64,000 nt of DNA from Snodgrassella alvi (GTDB taxonomy: Bacteria; Pseudomonadota; Gammaproteobacteria; Burkholderiales; Neisseriaceae): the NCBI RefSeq assembly GCF_002777745.1, contig NZ_MEIO01000025.1, forward strand, positions 166,972-230,971, written 5' to 3'. Made by a program: the position numbers and the translations under genes. The notes under the pieces are model-generated. The model had not been told where the DNA came from, searched no databases, and saw nothing but the letters and a program-made list of their open reading frames with translations. Below, piece after piece: positions 9,612 through 19,502 of this stretch; the first letter of the stretch is position 1, and every line of letters starts with the position of its first letter.

Positions 9612-11378
9612 TTAGTAATCCAGAGCAATCAGTCGTTTGCCAATTGCCGTAGCTGGCTGAAATTCAGTACTGATGATGTACAGACTATTGTTTTTATCCT
9701 GAATAAACAGTGGTATTGCCTGTGGGTGATCATGGCAGTACTGTTGATAATCGTAGGCGGCAGTAATATTGGTAATTTTAATTCGTGCCTGCTTGTTGAG
9801 CATGTTTTCCAGTTTGCTGAAAGTAACATCTTTCCCAAACAGTTGGCGGAAAACGTACTGATGCTGCTTTTGTGTGCGGGAAGTTAAATCCTGTTCTTCG
9901 GCAAAACGGATGCGGTAAATATTCTGTTCACCAAACTCATGTCGAAACTGTAGTTCACATAATGTGTTCAATTCTTTGTCACGACTGACCGCAAACAGGT
10001 GGCCAATGCCAATCAGGTCTAGCTGGGTTTGTGCATTTTCTGAAACTGGATTGCCAAAATAAGTTCGCAACCCTTGCATGCGTGCCCGAGCAATTTGTAC
10101 ATAGTGATAATCGGCCACTAAAACATCAATATTCAGTTGTTTGAGAGTAGTGGCCAGCATGAGGGCAACTTCATTGCTGCCGACAATCAGTACACCGTTA
10201 TTACTCGGTTCTCGTACTCTGAGTATGCTGGCAATGGTTTTTGCACCCAAGCCCTGAATCAATACTGTACCGATAATGATCAGAAAAACCATTGGTGCCA
10301 GTAGTTCGGTGCCGGCTAAATGTTGATTTTGTAAGCGTAGTGCAAACAGTGAAGCAATGGATGCAGCTACAATACCACGTGGTCCAATCCAGCTTATCAT
10401 CAGTTTTTCCTGTACGCTCAAACCGGAACCGATAGATGAAAACCATACGGCCAGAGGGCGGGCGACAAACATTGCGATGAATAACAGGGCAAAACCGCGC
10501 CAGCTAAGACCAAGCAATGCTGCCACATTCATACGTGCAGCCAGAATAATAAATAAGGTAGGAATAAATAACAGGGTGAGGGATTCGTTAAAGGCCAGTA
10601 TACTTTGCCGGGGAAATTGCGGCCAGTTGGCCAGAGCCAGACCAAGAATGGTAACGGTTAACAGACCAGACTGGCTTTCCAGATAATTGGACAGAGAAAA
10701 CAAGGTGAGGACAAATGCAAAGGTCACTACATTGCGCATGTATTCAGGCAGCCAATAGCGTTTGATGGCATTGGCCAGAAACACGGCACCCAGACCACCG
10801 CAGATGATGGCTACAAGGACAATTTTGCTAAATAGTAACAGTGAGTTTTCATGCCCGTTGGAAACGATGTATTCGTATACCAGCACTACTGCAATGGCGC
10901 CAATCGGATCGATAATGATCCCTTCCCAGCGCAGAATATTGGCAATTTGAGTACGCGGACGTACGCTGCGCAGCATTGGTGCAATGACTGTTGGGCCGGT
11001 AACGCAAACAAGGGAACCAAACAATATGGCTACGCGCAAATCCAGTTTGAACAACCAATATGCTGCCAGTGATAATACTGCAATGGTTATCAGTGCGCCC
11101 AGCGTAACCAGATTCTGAACAACGCGGCCGTGCTGCCTAATTTCGTGAAATTGCAGGGTGAGGGCACCCTCAAACAGAATAATGGCCACACCAAGTGAAA
11201 TACAGGGAAAAAGTAGGTTTCCCATTACCGCATCCGGTTGGAACCAGCCCAGTATCGGGCCAATTATGATGCCAGCAAACAGCAAAAACAGCACAGAGGG
11301 TTGTTTCAGATACCAAGCCAGCCATTGTGCACTCATTCCGAGTGCCAATAATGCTGAAAACTGAAAGGCTATATCCAT
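9612..11378 (-). CDS. Cation:proton antiporter (CPA family) with C-terminal TrkA-N domain
   Basis: 588 residues. Residues 1 to about 390 are a chain of 11-13 hydrophobic helices typical of CPA Na+/H+ or K+/H+ antiporters. The unwound-helix segment VTGPTVIAPML is present, with the WEGIIIDPIGA motif whose acidic residues are the likely ion site. From about 395 a Rossmann-type TrkA-N domain begins (NGVLIVGSNEVALMLA), which in KefB/KefC and related proteins binds NAD(H) or nucleotides to gate transport. It exchanges monovalent cations for protons across the inner membrane for pH or salt balance. The GPTVIAP and WEG motifs look more NhaP/CPA1-like than KefC-like. The ion cannot be decided from sequence. 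It is monocistronic. Confidence 0.88.
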   Translation of the reverse strand: MDIAFQFSALLALGMSAQWLAWYLKQPSVLFLLFAGIIIGPILGWFQPDAVMGNLLFPCISLGVAIILFEGALTLQFHEIRQHGRVVQNLVTLGALITIAVLSLAAYWLFKLDLRVAILFGSLVCVTGPTVIAPMLRSVRPRTQIANILRWEGIIIDPIGAIAVVLVYEYIVSNGHENSLLLFSKIVLVAIICGGLGAVFLANAIKRYWLPEYMRNVVTFAFVLTLFSLSNYLESQSGLLTVTILGLALANWPQFPRQSILAFNESLTLLFIPTLFIILAARMNVAALLGLSWRGFALLFIAMFVARPLAVWFSSIGSGLSVQEKLMISWIGPRGIVAASIASLFALRLQNQHLAGTELLAPMVFLIIIGTVLIQGLGAKTIASILRVREPSNNGVLIVGSNEVALMLATTLKQLNIDVLVADYHYVQIARARMQGLRTYFGNPVSENAQTQLDLIGIGHLFAVSRDKELNTLCELQFRHEFGEQNIYRIRFAEEQDLTSRTQKQHQYVFRQLFGKDVTFSKLENMLNKQARIKITNITAAYDYQQYCHDHPQAIPLFIQDKNNSLYIISTEFQPATAIGKRLIALDY

Positions 11379-11765
11379 TATTTATGCTTTTGTTGTTTAT
11401 CAGATTCCTATTTTGCCATAAACTGATTTATGTATTGTTAGTTCATTTTTATGGTTGCTGTGGTGGTTGCGATAATCTGAATGATGAATGAGCACTCTGG
11501 CTGCACTCCGTAAATCTATTTTGGTATAAATAAGTAAATTATAATAAAATCTAATGGTAATATTTTATTCTTATATTAATTGATGTTTGTAATTGCAATA
11601 AATTGGTGGCTAAGTTGCTTGAATCACTGCACAATTAAGCCTGTTTATAGTGGTAATGGGGATTAAGTATATTCCAGAGGGTATAGGAATGTAATTAATG
11701 TCTGACTGGTATGCAAATTATTGTTTTTATTTAAATAATAATGTGCGCACAATCATGGAGACGAT
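11379..11765. other. Divergent spacer between antiporter gene and fumC
   Basis: 387 AT-rich bases without a gene. It must carry promoters in both directions; I could not single out a confident pair. Confidence 0.35.
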
Positions 11766-13154
11766 ATGAATACACGTATTGAACATGACAGCATGGGTGA
11801 AATCGCTGTATCTGAAAATGTTTATTGGGGAGCGCAAACTCAACGCAGCCTGCAGAATTTTGATATTGGCGGTGAAACTTTGCCACCAGCTATGATTCAG
11901 GCGATGGCTCTGGTTAAAAAGGCAGCGGCATTAACTAATCAGCAGCTTGGTCGCATCAGCGATGAATGTGCCAATCTGATTGTGCAGGCCGCTGAACGTG
12001 TTCTGGCAGGCGAGCTGGCTGACCAGTTTCCATTGGTAGTATGGCAAACTGGTTCTGGCACTCAGAGCAATATGAATATGAATGAAGTTTTGGCTAATGT
12101 GGCCAATGAAATTGCTGGCCAGCCGCGCGGCAGCTATAAACCGGTGCATCCGAATGATCATGTTAATCATGCTCAATCTACTAATGATTCATTTCCGACT
12201 GCCATTCATGTGGCTACTGCTATTCAGATTAGCCAGAATCTGATTCCTACTGTGCAGGCTCTGCGTAATACTTTGACCGCTAAAGCTGAAGCTTTTAAAG
12301 ATATTGTTAAGATTGGTCGCACTCATTTGCAGGATGCAACACCGCTAACTCTGGGGCAGGAATTCAGTGGTTATGTTAGTCAGCTGGATCATGGGTTGGA
12401 TCGTTTGCAGCAGGCATTGCATTGGTTGTATGAATTGCCATTGGGTGGTACAGCTGTAGGTACTGGCCTGAACAGTCATCCTCAATATGCGGAAAAGGCT
12501 GCGGCAAAATTGGCAGAACTGACAGGTTTACCGTTTGTGACTGCTCCCAATAAATTTGAGGCTCTTGCCGGACGCGACGCTGTGGTATTTGCTTCAGGCA
12601 GCCTGAAAACGCTGGCCGTAAGTCTGAATAAAATTGCTAATGACATCCGATGGTTAGCCAGTGGTCCGCGGTGTGGTATTGGAGAAATTACTATTCCGGC
12701 TAATGAGCCTGGCTCGAGTATTATGCCGGGTAAAGTAAATCCAACCCAGTGTGAAGCGATGACAATGGTGGCTGCTCAGGTAATGGGTAATGATACGACG
12801 ATTACAGTAGCAGGTGCTTCTGGTAATTTTGAATTGAATGTGTTTATGCCGGTGCTGGTGTTTAATGTTCTGCAATCAGTGCGTTTACTGGCAGATGCCT
12901 GCAACAGCTTTAATCTGCGTTGTGCCGAAGGCATTGAACCGGTACGTGAAAAAATTGATGCTAATTTGCATCATTCATTGATGCTGGTTACTGCTCTAAA
13001 TCGTCATATTGGCTATGAAAAAGCAGCTAAGATTGCCAAAACTGCTTATGCTCAAAACACAAGTCTGAAACAGGCTGCAATTGAGCTGGGTTTTCTGACT
13101 GCGGAAGAATTTGATAAATGGGTTATTCCGGAAGACATGATTGCACCGCATTAA
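11766..13154 (+). CDS. fumC: Class II fumarate hydratase
   Basis: 462 residues, the usual FumC length. It is the iron-independent, oxidant-resistant enzyme that interconverts fumarate and malate in the TCA cycle. All three conserved blocks of the fumarase/aspartase superfamily are present: [13 protein letters not shown], the Thr/His block TIGRTH-like [12 protein letters not shown], and the catalytic loop [18 protein letters not shown] of the B site is also kept. GGAG lies seven bases before the ATG. The gene is followed at once by a strong terminator (13170-13209), so it is a single-gene unit. A 12-base sequence resembling a Neisseriaceae DNA uptake sequence lies inside it at 12596-12607. Confidence 0.97.
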   Translation: MNTRIEHDSMGEIAVSENVYWGAQTQRSLQNFDIGGETLPPAMIQAMALVKKAAALTNQQLGRISDECANLIVQAAERVLAGELADQFPLVVWQTGSGTQSNMNMNEVLANVANEIAGQPRGSYKPVHPNDHVNHAQSTNDSFPTAIHVATAIQISQNLIPTVQALRNTLTAKAEAFKDIVKIGRTHLQDATPLTLGQEFSGYVSQLDHGLDRLQQALHWLYELPLGGTAVGTGLNSHPQYAEKAAAKLAELTGLPFVTAPNKFEALAGRDAVVFASGSLKTLAVSLNKIANDIRWLASGPRCGIGEITIPANEPGSSIMPGKVNPTQCEAMTMVAAQVMGNDTTITVAGASGNFELNVFMPVLVFNVLQSVRLLADACNSFNLRCAEGIEPVREKIDANLHHSLMLVTALNRHIGYEKAAKIAKTAYAQNTSLKQAAIELGFLTAEEFDKWVIPEDMIAPH

Positions 13155-13169
13155 TGTTATAAGCTAGCT

Positions 13170-13209
13170 AAAAAGCCACATTGTAATGAATATTCAATGT
13201 GGCTTTTTG
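13170..13209 (+). terminator. Rho-independent terminator of fumC
   Basis: A perfect 13-base stem: AAAAGCCACATTG at 13171-13183 pairs with CAATGTGGCTTTT at 13195-13207, followed by T. It begins 16 bases after the fumC stop. Confidence 0.9.
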
Positions 13210-13279
13210 TTAGGATGCTTTCGGTAATACGCAATAGCTGCTTTGCTGGTGTGTAATGAATTGTTGGTATTGCTATATT

Positions 13280-13726
13280 TTATTTCTTTTTATTTTCAGT
13301 TTCTTGTAGTAAGCGTGCCTCAACCCGAACATAGTTACTTTTATCCAGTAATTGCAAACGTACACCAAAATTGTCATTAATAATACGCCATGATTCAACA
13401 AAACCCAGTGTGCCGGTGCCGGTGCGTTCATCTTCGATATTGGCACACAGTTTATTGATACCAGATGGTCTGCTTAAGTGCAGGGTATGATGTATATCGC
13501 GATAAGTACCACTTAGCTGGTTACAGCCAAAGTAAGCAAAGTATTGTTGGGTTTTGGGGTCAAAACGAATGCGTGCAGACATATCGGGCGTGGGTTCGCC
13601 ATTCAGGGTACGAATTTGCCAGTTACCAGATAAATGTCTGCTATAGGGTTTGTTGTATGTAAAAGTGCAGGCGTTAACCATAAGTAGTGTGGTTATGCAG
13701 GCTAGAATCGGCTTTAGTTTCTTCAT
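13280..13726 (-). CDS. META-domain (HslJ-like) lipoprotein
   Basis: 148 residues. An N-terminal signal sequence ends in the lipobox LMVNAC (Cys20), so the protein is probably lipid-anchored. The rest is a META/HslJ domain: LSGNWQIRTLNGEP, a central FGCNQLSGTYR that matches the family's GCN.xSGxY pattern, and a conserved second cysteine in KLCANIE. HslJ-type proteins are linked to heat shock and novobiocin resistance in E. coli; the biochemical function is unknown. The tail ENKKK is unusually basic. It lies about 90 bases after the RnfB-like gene on the same strand. Confidence 0.8.
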   Translation of the reverse strand: MKKLKPILACITTLLMVNACTFTYNKPYSRHLSGNWQIRTLNGEPTPDMSARIRFDPKTQQYFAYFGCNQLSGTYRDIHHTLHLSRPSGINKLCANIEDERTGTGTLGFVESWRIINDNFGVRLQLLDKSNYVRVEARLLQETENKKK

Positions 13727-13817
13727 TTGTTGAATTTCGTTGGTTTATGCTTTTTTAAATAATTTTGATATGACTACTAAGTTTAGCATTTTCATTTAAT
13801 TCTATCAGGTTAAGTGC

Positions 13818-14660
13818 TTATTGTTGGGATTCGCGCTGTTGCTTATGTAAACGCAACCATTCCAGTGCATCGGCTTTCTGTTGTTCATTACCATATTGGA
13901 AATCACGCATAGCACGACGATAGCTGGCCTGCTCCTGAGCCTTAGCGATTTGTTGTTGCTGGAATGAATCCTGATTATCAGGAACTCGTCGTTGTAGCTG
14001 CTGGGTTTGTGCTTTTGCCATGGCTTTGGCAATCAGCGCAGCGGGATTAATGTTGGCGGCTGATTTTGCTGTTGCTGGTGTCGCTGTTATTGTTGCTTTT
14101 TGCTGGTATGCATGCTGCTGCTGTTTTTTTAAATGCTGTAAGCGTTGCAGCCGTGCAGTGCGGTGCTGAAATCGTTTATTGGCTTGAGCAGCAGCGGCAA
14201 AACGCTCGTCCTGCTGGTTATCTGCCACTAGCCGAGCTTGCGGCAGCCAGTGATCATGCACTGGCTGCATACGGATACAGTCTACCGGACAGGGTGCAAT
14301 GCATAATTCACATCCACTGCATTCACTAGTGATTACGGTGTGCATTTGTTTGGTAGCACCCAGAACGGCATCAACTGGACAGGCTTTAATACAGGCAGTG
14401 CAGCCGATGCATTCTGATTCATCAATCACTGCTATTGCTTTGGGTTGCTCCGATTTAAGCGGGTCAGCAGGTGGCAATACTGGCACATTCAGTAATTGCG
14501 CCAGATCCCGGATGACAGTGATGCCGCCCGGAGTACACAGGTTAATGGCAGCTTCACCTCGGCTTAACGCTTGTGCATATGGAGAACATCCCTGATAACC
14601 GCATTGCCTGCATTGGGTCTGGGGTAAAAGCCGGTCAATATGTTCTGAAGCAATAGACAT
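13818..14660 (-). CDS. rnfB: RnfB-like electron-transport ferredoxin without membrane anchor
   Basis: 280 residues. Residues 1-60 hold the Fe4S domain (Cys pattern in [15 protein letters not shown] plus Cys42 in NLCTPGG). Residues about 75-140 hold a double 4Fe-4S ferredoxin domain ([14 protein letters not shown] and [14 protein letters not shown]). Residues 160-280 are a Gln/Ala-rich, probably helical tail. E. coli RsxB/RnfB starts with a hydrophobic anchor; here the protein begins directly with the Fe4S domain, and no other rnf/rsx gene is present. Such stand-alone RnfB-like proteins are common in Betaproteobacteria and are thought to be soluble electron carriers. The partner is unknown. 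No operon partner is obvious. Confidence 0.85.
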   Translation of the reverse strand: MSIASEHIDRLLPQTQCRQCGYQGCSPYAQALSRGEAAINLCTPGGITVIRDLAQLLNVPVLPPADPLKSEQPKAIAVIDESECIGCTACIKACPVDAVLGATKQMHTVITSECSGCELCIAPCPVDCIRMQPVHDHWLPQARLVADNQQDERFAAAAQANKRFQHRTARLQRLQHLKKQQQHAYQQKATITATPATAKSAANINPAALIAKAMAKAQTQQLQRRVPDNQDSFQQQQIAKAQEQASYRRAMRDFQYGNEQQKADALEWLRLHKQQRESQQ

Positions 14661-14800
14661 AATAAAACTACAAAGCTGAATACTGGAGAAATAACTATTC
14701 TAACATACAGGTCAATCAGCAAATTTGCCTGTGTCTTCAGGCTATTTTCAAATATATTAATGGTTTACAAGTGCTGTGGTGATATTTTAATGTATATTGA

Positions 14801-16201
14801 TTAATATTGTGGTTTTTGATCTATTTTCCAGCCTCCGCCTAGAGCCTGATAGAGTGCAACCTGCGAGTTTAGATAATCTGCCTTACTCTGAATAAGCTGA
14901 CTTTCTACACTAAGCAGGTTGCGCTGGCTATCCAGAACATCCAGATAGGGAGAATAACCAGCATGGTAGCGATTCGTTGCATGATGCAGGGCGTTGGCTA
15001 GTGCATCACGTTCCATCACCAGAGCCTGTTCCTGTTCCTGTAAATGATAGCTGCCGGATAGCTGATCCTCGACTTCTTTCAGCGCAGTTAATACAGTTTT
15101 ACGATAATTCCATGCTGCTTCGTTACGTTTGGCTACATTGAGGTCAAAATTGGCCTGTATTTTGCCTCTTTCGAAGATGGGCGCCAGGATACTGCCGCCT
15201 ATACTCCAAATATTAACTGGTTCTTTAATAGGTGCAGTAGAAAATATGCGGCCAAATGTAGCGCTGATTTTCACTGATGGTAAAAACTCTGCCTGTGCTG
15301 AAGCCAGACTGGCGTCACTAGCGGCCAGCAACAATGATGACTGTACGATATCTGGACGGTTTTTCATCATGTATGAAGGCAACATGGCGGGAATGGCTGG
15401 TGCATGCAATGCAGACAGTGATAAACCACGTTCGATAGTGCGGCTACTACTGCCCACCAGCATACTCAGTGCATGCTCCTGTTGGCTGATACTGGATTGA
15501 ATCACTGGAATCTGTTGCAGTGTGGCGGCATACTCTGCCTGTGCCTGATTCAATTCCAGTTGTGAGGTATAGCCGACATTAGCTTTAGATTGGGCAATTT
15601 TGAGTTCACGTTGTCGTGTATCTAGTGTTTTTTGTAGTAGATTTAGTTTTTCATCCAGTGCACGTAGGGTAATGTAGGATTTAACCGTGGTGGTAATGAT
15701 GCTTAAACGGGTAGCTGCGGCAGCAATTTCAGAGGCATACCTGTTCAGGCGACCCGCTTTAAACGCATTACGGTTTTTACCAAATATATCCAGTTCATAG
15801 GCAGCCTGAAAGGCAGGCTGTTCTACTCTGGTAATGGCAGTCACGCCAAAGGCATTCAGGCTTTTCTGGCGAGTGGTGCCACCACTGGCGTCGACACTGG
15901 GTAATAATGAAGCTCGAGAGGCGTGTTCCTGAGCCAGCGCTTCTTGTATCCGCGTTTTTGCCAGAGCAATATCGACGTTATTGACTAGAGCTTCTTTAAT
16001 AAGCTGGTTTAGAACCGGATCATTTAGCTGTGCCCACCATTGCGCAGCAGCATCTTGTGTCGTTTGGGTATATTGTTCATGCCATTGTTCCGGTACTGCT
16101 ACCTGCGCTGTTGCCGGAATGCTGGGTATCTGGGGAATACATCCACTTACGCTGATGGATAATGCTGTCAGGGCAAATAGTTGGATTAAAGATGCTTTCA
16201 T
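14801..16201 (-). CDS. Outer-membrane efflux lipoprotein (NodT/OprM/TolC family)
   Basis: 466 residues. A lipoprotein signal with lipobox SVSGC (Cys21) is followed by two tandem outer-membrane efflux repeats (about 60-250 and 270-455) rich in long helices, the TolC-like alpha-barrel that spans the periplasm. It is the exit duct of a tripartite pump. Its ATG overlaps the stop of the adaptor gene (16198-16201, ATGA), which ties it to that operon. The C-terminal motif VALYQALGGGW is characteristic of NodT-type factors. Confidence 0.93.
   Translation of the reverse strand: MKASLIQLFALTALSISVSGCIPQIPSIPATAQVAVPEQWHEQYTQTTQDAAAQWWAQLNDPVLNQLIKEALVNNVDIALAKTRIQEALAQEHASRASLLPSVDASGGTTRQKSLNAFGVTAITRVEQPAFQAAYELDIFGKNRNAFKAGRLNRYASEIAAAATRLSIITTTVKSYITLRALDEKLNLLQKTLDTRQRELKIAQSKANVGYTSQLELNQAQAEYAATLQQIPVIQSSISQQEHALSMLVGSSSRTIERGLSLSALHAPAIPAMLPSYMMKNRPDIVQSSLLLAASDASLASAQAEFLPSVKISATFGRIFSTAPIKEPVNIWSIGGSILAPIFERGKIQANFDLNVAKRNEAAWNYRKTVLTALKEVEDQLSGSYHLQEQEQALVMERDALANALHHATNRYHAGYSPYLDVLDSQRNLLSVESQLIQSKADYLNSQVALYQALGGGWKIDQKPQY
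15799..15810. other. 12-mer AGGCAGCCTGAA, possible DNA uptake sequence
   Basis: An exact AGGCAGCCTGAA inside the outer-membrane efflux gene. As I recall, this is the Kingella-type DNA uptake dialect. A second exact copy lies at 12596-12607 in fumC and an 11/12 copy at 41426-41437 in pheS. All three lie in coding sequence and may be chance. Confidence 0.3.
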
Positions 16202-17442
16202 GCTTTCACTCTGGTTGTGTCAATACTCACGACCACCGACATGCCCGGGCGCAAACGTTCAAAAAATTCACTATGGTCATCAATACGGATACGTACGGCA
16301 ATACGTTGCGGTACTTTAACAAAGTTACCTGTGGTGGTATCTGGCTTGATGGCTGAAAATTCACTACCGGCAGCTGGTGAAATTTTTTCCACAGTACCCC
16401 TGATTCTGACACCATTAAGTGCATCTACGGTAAACCATGCTGGCTGTCCAACGCGAATATTAGCTGTTTGTGCTTCCTTGAAGTTGGCTACTACCCATTT
16501 TCGTGCTGGTACCAGAAACATTAATTGTGTGCCAGCATTCACCAACTGGCCGTTTTTAACACTGATTTCACTCAGTCGGCCATTTTCCGGTGCCCGCACA
16601 ACAGTATTAGACAGGTCGATCAGTGCCAAACCCAGTTGAGCCTGTGCATTATCAACGTTGGCTTTCAGCCCGCTTTTGTTGACATGTGTACTTTTCAGGT
16701 CTTCCTGAGCAACACGATATTGTGCTTTGGCTTCTGCTACGCTGGTTTGTGCCTGTTTCAATGCAGCACGTGTCTGGTCGCGTTCACGTAAAGACAATGA
16801 ACCATCCGCTACCAGTATGTTGACACGAGTCATGTCTGCCTGAGCTTTTTCCAGCTGAGCCTGTGCGTTGGCAATGGCTGCTTCACGTGCGGCCAGCGTG
16901 GCTTCTTTACTGCGGCGGTTTTGTTCATAATTGGCTAGACTGCTGTCTTGCAAACCGATCCCGGCTTCGGCAGCAGCAACTTTCTGTTTATAAATTCGAT
17001 CATCAATCTGAATTAATGGTTGGCCGGCTTTAACATCGTCAAAATCTTGCACATATACTTTGGTAACGTACCCGGTAACCTGTGGGCTGATGATTGTGGT
17101 TTGACCACGTACGTAGGCATTATCTGTAGAAACCATGGAGTTGCGAAATGGTGGTAATTTCCATGCATGTAAAATCATCAAGACCCCCAGCATCAGTACC
17201 AGTACCAATATAGCGTTAACAAACCATTTGCGTTTCGGTGGCTGCCACTGACTGGCTGTTGCTTGGGCAGGGGATGAATTATTTGTGCCTGCTGTTGTGG
17301 AAGATTCTGTGGTCTGACTGCTAGTTGCTTGTGCTGATTTTTGCTCAACATCAGCGTTACTGGCTGATGATGCTTGCTTGTCATTTTGGCTTTGATCAGT
17401 TTCAGGCTTTTTGCTTGGTCTGTTTTTCTGTGCGTTAATCAT
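16198..17442 (-). CDS. emrA: EmrA/HlyD-family membrane fusion protein (efflux adaptor)
   Basis: 414 residues. The first 75 are polar and rich in Ser, Gln and Ala. A single membrane helix follows (about 78-98), then the first lipoyl half STDNAYVRGQTTIISPQVTG, a long alpha-helical hairpin rich in Ala, Gln and Glu (about 150-235), the second lipoyl half, and a beta-barrel domain. It links an inner-membrane MFS pump to the outer-membrane duct. The order pump (17457-19136), adaptor, outer-membrane factor, with gaps of 14 and -4 bases, gives a complete EmrAB/FarAB-like tripartite system. Substrates could be hydrophobic drugs, bile salts or fatty acids; the sequence does not say. Confidence 0.92.
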   Translation of the reverse strand: MINAQKNRPSKKPETDQSQNDKQASSASNADVEQKSAQATSSQTTESSTTAGTNNSSPAQATASQWQPPKRKWFVNAILVLVLMLGVLMILHAWKLPPFRNSMVSTDNAYVRGQTTIISPQVTGYVTKVYVQDFDDVKAGQPLIQIDDRIYKQKVAAAEAGIGLQDSSLANYEQNRRSKEATLAAREAAIANAQAQLEKAQADMTRVNILVADGSLSLRERDQTRAALKQAQTSVAEAKAQYRVAQEDLKSTHVNKSGLKANVDNAQAQLGLALIDLSNTVVRAPENGRLSEISVKNGQLVNAGTQLMFLVPARKWVVANFKEAQTANIRVGQPAWFTVDALNGVRIRGTVEKISPAAGSEFSAIKPDTTTGNFVKVPQRIAVRIRIDDHSEFFERLRPGMSVVVSIDTTRVKA

Positions 17443-17456
17443 TGTTATCCTTAATA

Positions 17457-19136
17457 TTATTGTTTTGGCGGTTCCTGCATTGCACGCTGGCGGGCTGCTG
17501 CAAAATTTTTCAGCTCTCGCCCAATTGGATTAGTGCCATGTACCTGATGCCACCAGCGATGCGCGCCGACAACCAGAAAACAGATTAACGAACCGATACC
17601 GACTGTCACAAATAAATCATTGTAGGCAGCTACCTGTGCCAGCATGCTATCCTGCTGAATCAGTTTGCTGGCACCATACGCATGATTCCATGTGCTGTCG
17701 AAGCTGAAACGCTCGCTGGCAAGTGCATTTTGCTGGATTAGGTGATTAACCTGCGGGTCTGTAAGATAGGAGCCATCGGCACTATTAATTAAATGTATGC
17801 GTGTCCGGATAGTGATAAATGCATTAAGCAGAGCTGAACCAATCAGTCCGCCAACCGTCTGGGAAAAACCGAATACCGCGGAGAAACTCATAATGTATAC
17901 CGAGTCTTTTGCAATAGCCCGAATCAGCCCCTCCATCATTACTGGACCGAAGAAAAACAGGGAGGCGAAGGCAATCATAAATTCCGGTATATAGAAATTG
18001 ACCGGTCGTGACCACTGATTTTGCCCGACTTCCATAAAACTGGCGATAGCAATAATGGCAAATGAAATGACCAGAGGTAATTTAATATCAATAGGTTTGA
18101 ACGTGAATACGCTGGTAATCAGCCCCAGTGCCGCACCACAGGAAGTAACAGCATAAAAATGCATCATTTGGTCGTTACTCAGACCTAATACCGTCATTAA
18201 ACCGGCTGCACCCATATTCTGCTCAGATAAGGCAACCCGAATCAGTGAACCAAAAATCAAAACTTGAAGCATTCCGTTGGTATGCATCATCCATTTGATA
18301 TCAAGCATCGGCCGTTTGCGATTGTATTCAATGATAACGGAAAGCATACAGCACACGACACCGGCCACAAACAGCCAGCCAATCCAGTCTTTGTCCCACC
18401 AGACAATTCTTCCCTGTACTGCTCCGGCAGAAATAAACGCAATACCGGCTGCCATTAAGGGAAAGCTTATGAGGTCAATTTTTTCAAATGATTTTTCCAG
18501 ATAGCCGGAGGGAATGGGCAATAGCCACACTGCTGCGCATACCAGCAGCGCCATCCCTAACTGGAAGCTGAAGATAAGCTGAAACTGTTCGTGCTGTAAC
18601 AGCAGGGGGGAGATAAATCTTGCCAGCGGTTGACTAAGCTGGGTTAGTCCAAGACCAAGTATCATGCCTTTAGCGCGATGAATGGTTGGCATGGCCTGCA
18701 TCATGTAATACATGGCCATGCTGTTTAAACTGCCGCCTACAAGCCCGCTCATACCGCGGGCGAATAATTCCATATGATAGCTATGGAAGAAAAACTGTAG
18801 ACTATTGGTCAGTATCAATCCCAGAATAATATAACTTACATAACGCGGCAGGCCGAAATTCTGGCGGATTTTGAATAATAATACGCTAATAATGGCACTG
18901 AACATGTAATAGGATACTTGTATCCAGCCACCCTGTTCAGGTGTCAGCCCCAGATAACCTTGCATCTGCGGAATATTGGCCAGCATCATGCCATTGGTGA
19001 AGCCGGCAGTTAAACCCACAAGTACACCAATGATGGCATAGCAAACACGCCGTTGCCACGGATGGTCTGGGAACGAGGGCGAACCTGCCATCATGGGGCG
19101 TTCATGCGGTTTTAACTGATAAGTGGTGTGGGACAT
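17457..19136 (-). CDS. emrB: MFS drug:H+ antiporter, EmrB/QacA-like (DHA2 type)
   Basis: 559 residues with about 13-14 hydrophobic helices, in the DHA2 size range. It is the proton-driven pump of the three-gene efflux operon. The first helix carries AGFTNGMMLANIPQMQGYLGL, and the next segment TPEQGGWIQVSYYM matches the family's conserved 'W..T.Y.L' motif region. It is the first gene of the operon; upstream lies an inverted repeat at 19188-19226. The family resemblance is clear at the EmrB level, but the motif between helices 2 and 3 is divergent, so the exact subfamily and substrates are uncertain. Confidence 0.88.
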   Translation of the reverse strand: MSHTTYQLKPHERPMMAGSPSFPDHPWQRRVCYAIIGVLVGLTAGFTNGMMLANIPQMQGYLGLTPEQGGWIQVSYYMFSAIISVLLFKIRQNFGLPRYVSYIILGLILTNSLQFFFHSYHMELFARGMSGLVGGSLNSMAMYYMMQAMPTIHRAKGMILGLGLTQLSQPLARFISPLLLQHEQFQLIFSFQLGMALLVCAAVWLLPIPSGYLEKSFEKIDLISFPLMAAGIAFISAGAVQGRIVWWDKDWIGWLFVAGVVCCMLSVIIEYNRKRPMLDIKWMMHTNGMLQVLIFGSLIRVALSEQNMGAAGLMTVLGLSNDQMMHFYAVTSCGAALGLITSVFTFKPIDIKLPLVISFAIIAIASFMEVGQNQWSRPVNFYIPEFMIAFASLFFFGPVMMEGLIRAIAKDSVYIMSFSAVFGFSQTVGGLIGSALLNAFITIRTRIHLINSADGSYLTDPQVNHLIQQNALASERFSFDSTWNHAYGASKLIQQDSMLAQVAAYNDLFVTVGIGSLICFLVVGAHRWWHQVHGTNPIGRELKNFAAARQRAMQEPPKQ

Positions 19137-19187
19137 GAGGTTTTTACTGCCATATATGATTTGTTCTAGCAGCTACAATTAAAAATG

Positions 19188-19226
19188 CTATCCATTAAGC
19201 CTGAATAAATCCAGATGGATGGATAG
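19188..19226. promoter_or_regulatory. Inverted repeat upstream of the efflux operon
   Basis: CTATCCAT (19188-19195) and ATGGATAG (19219-19226) are perfect inverted copies separated by 23 bases, 52 bases before the pump ATG. This is the position of a promoter or operator for the efflux operon. No regulator gene is adjacent. It could also form a hairpin in the mRNA leader. Confidence 0.35.
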
Positions 19227-19474
19227 TTTAGGTATTGCTTGAATCATTCTAAAACAAAATATTGATTTCTACGAACAATCTTTATAATTTTTTTATAAAT
19301 CTGTCTATTTCAGGTTGTCAATAATTGGGTTAAAAATATTTGGATGATTTTATATATTACAATAACTTATATAATTTATTCATGTGCAATCAAGAGTATA
19401 TGTTAGTTTCTTATTTAAGTTATATGAATAAATAACATAGTGTATCTAAGCGGTATAGAAAATTTGGCAAAGAG

Positions 19475-19496
19475 AAAAGCTCCTGAAGGAGCTTTT
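19475..19496. terminator. Hairpin terminator after the decayed gene pair
   Basis: Nine-base stem AAAAGCTCC/GGAGCTTTT with a four-base loop. It lies six bases after the end of the minus-strand remnant at 19503-19719. T-runs are short on both strands. It probably terminated that unit. Confidence 0.65.
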
Positions 19497-19502
19497 GAAA
19501 AA

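Noticed and set aside
15129..15500. Plus-strand frame of 123 codons
   Set aside because: It is the antisense shadow of the outer-membrane efflux gene.
16217..16639. Plus-strand frame of 140 codons
   Set aside because: It is antisense to the efflux adaptor; low-complexity product and no start signal.
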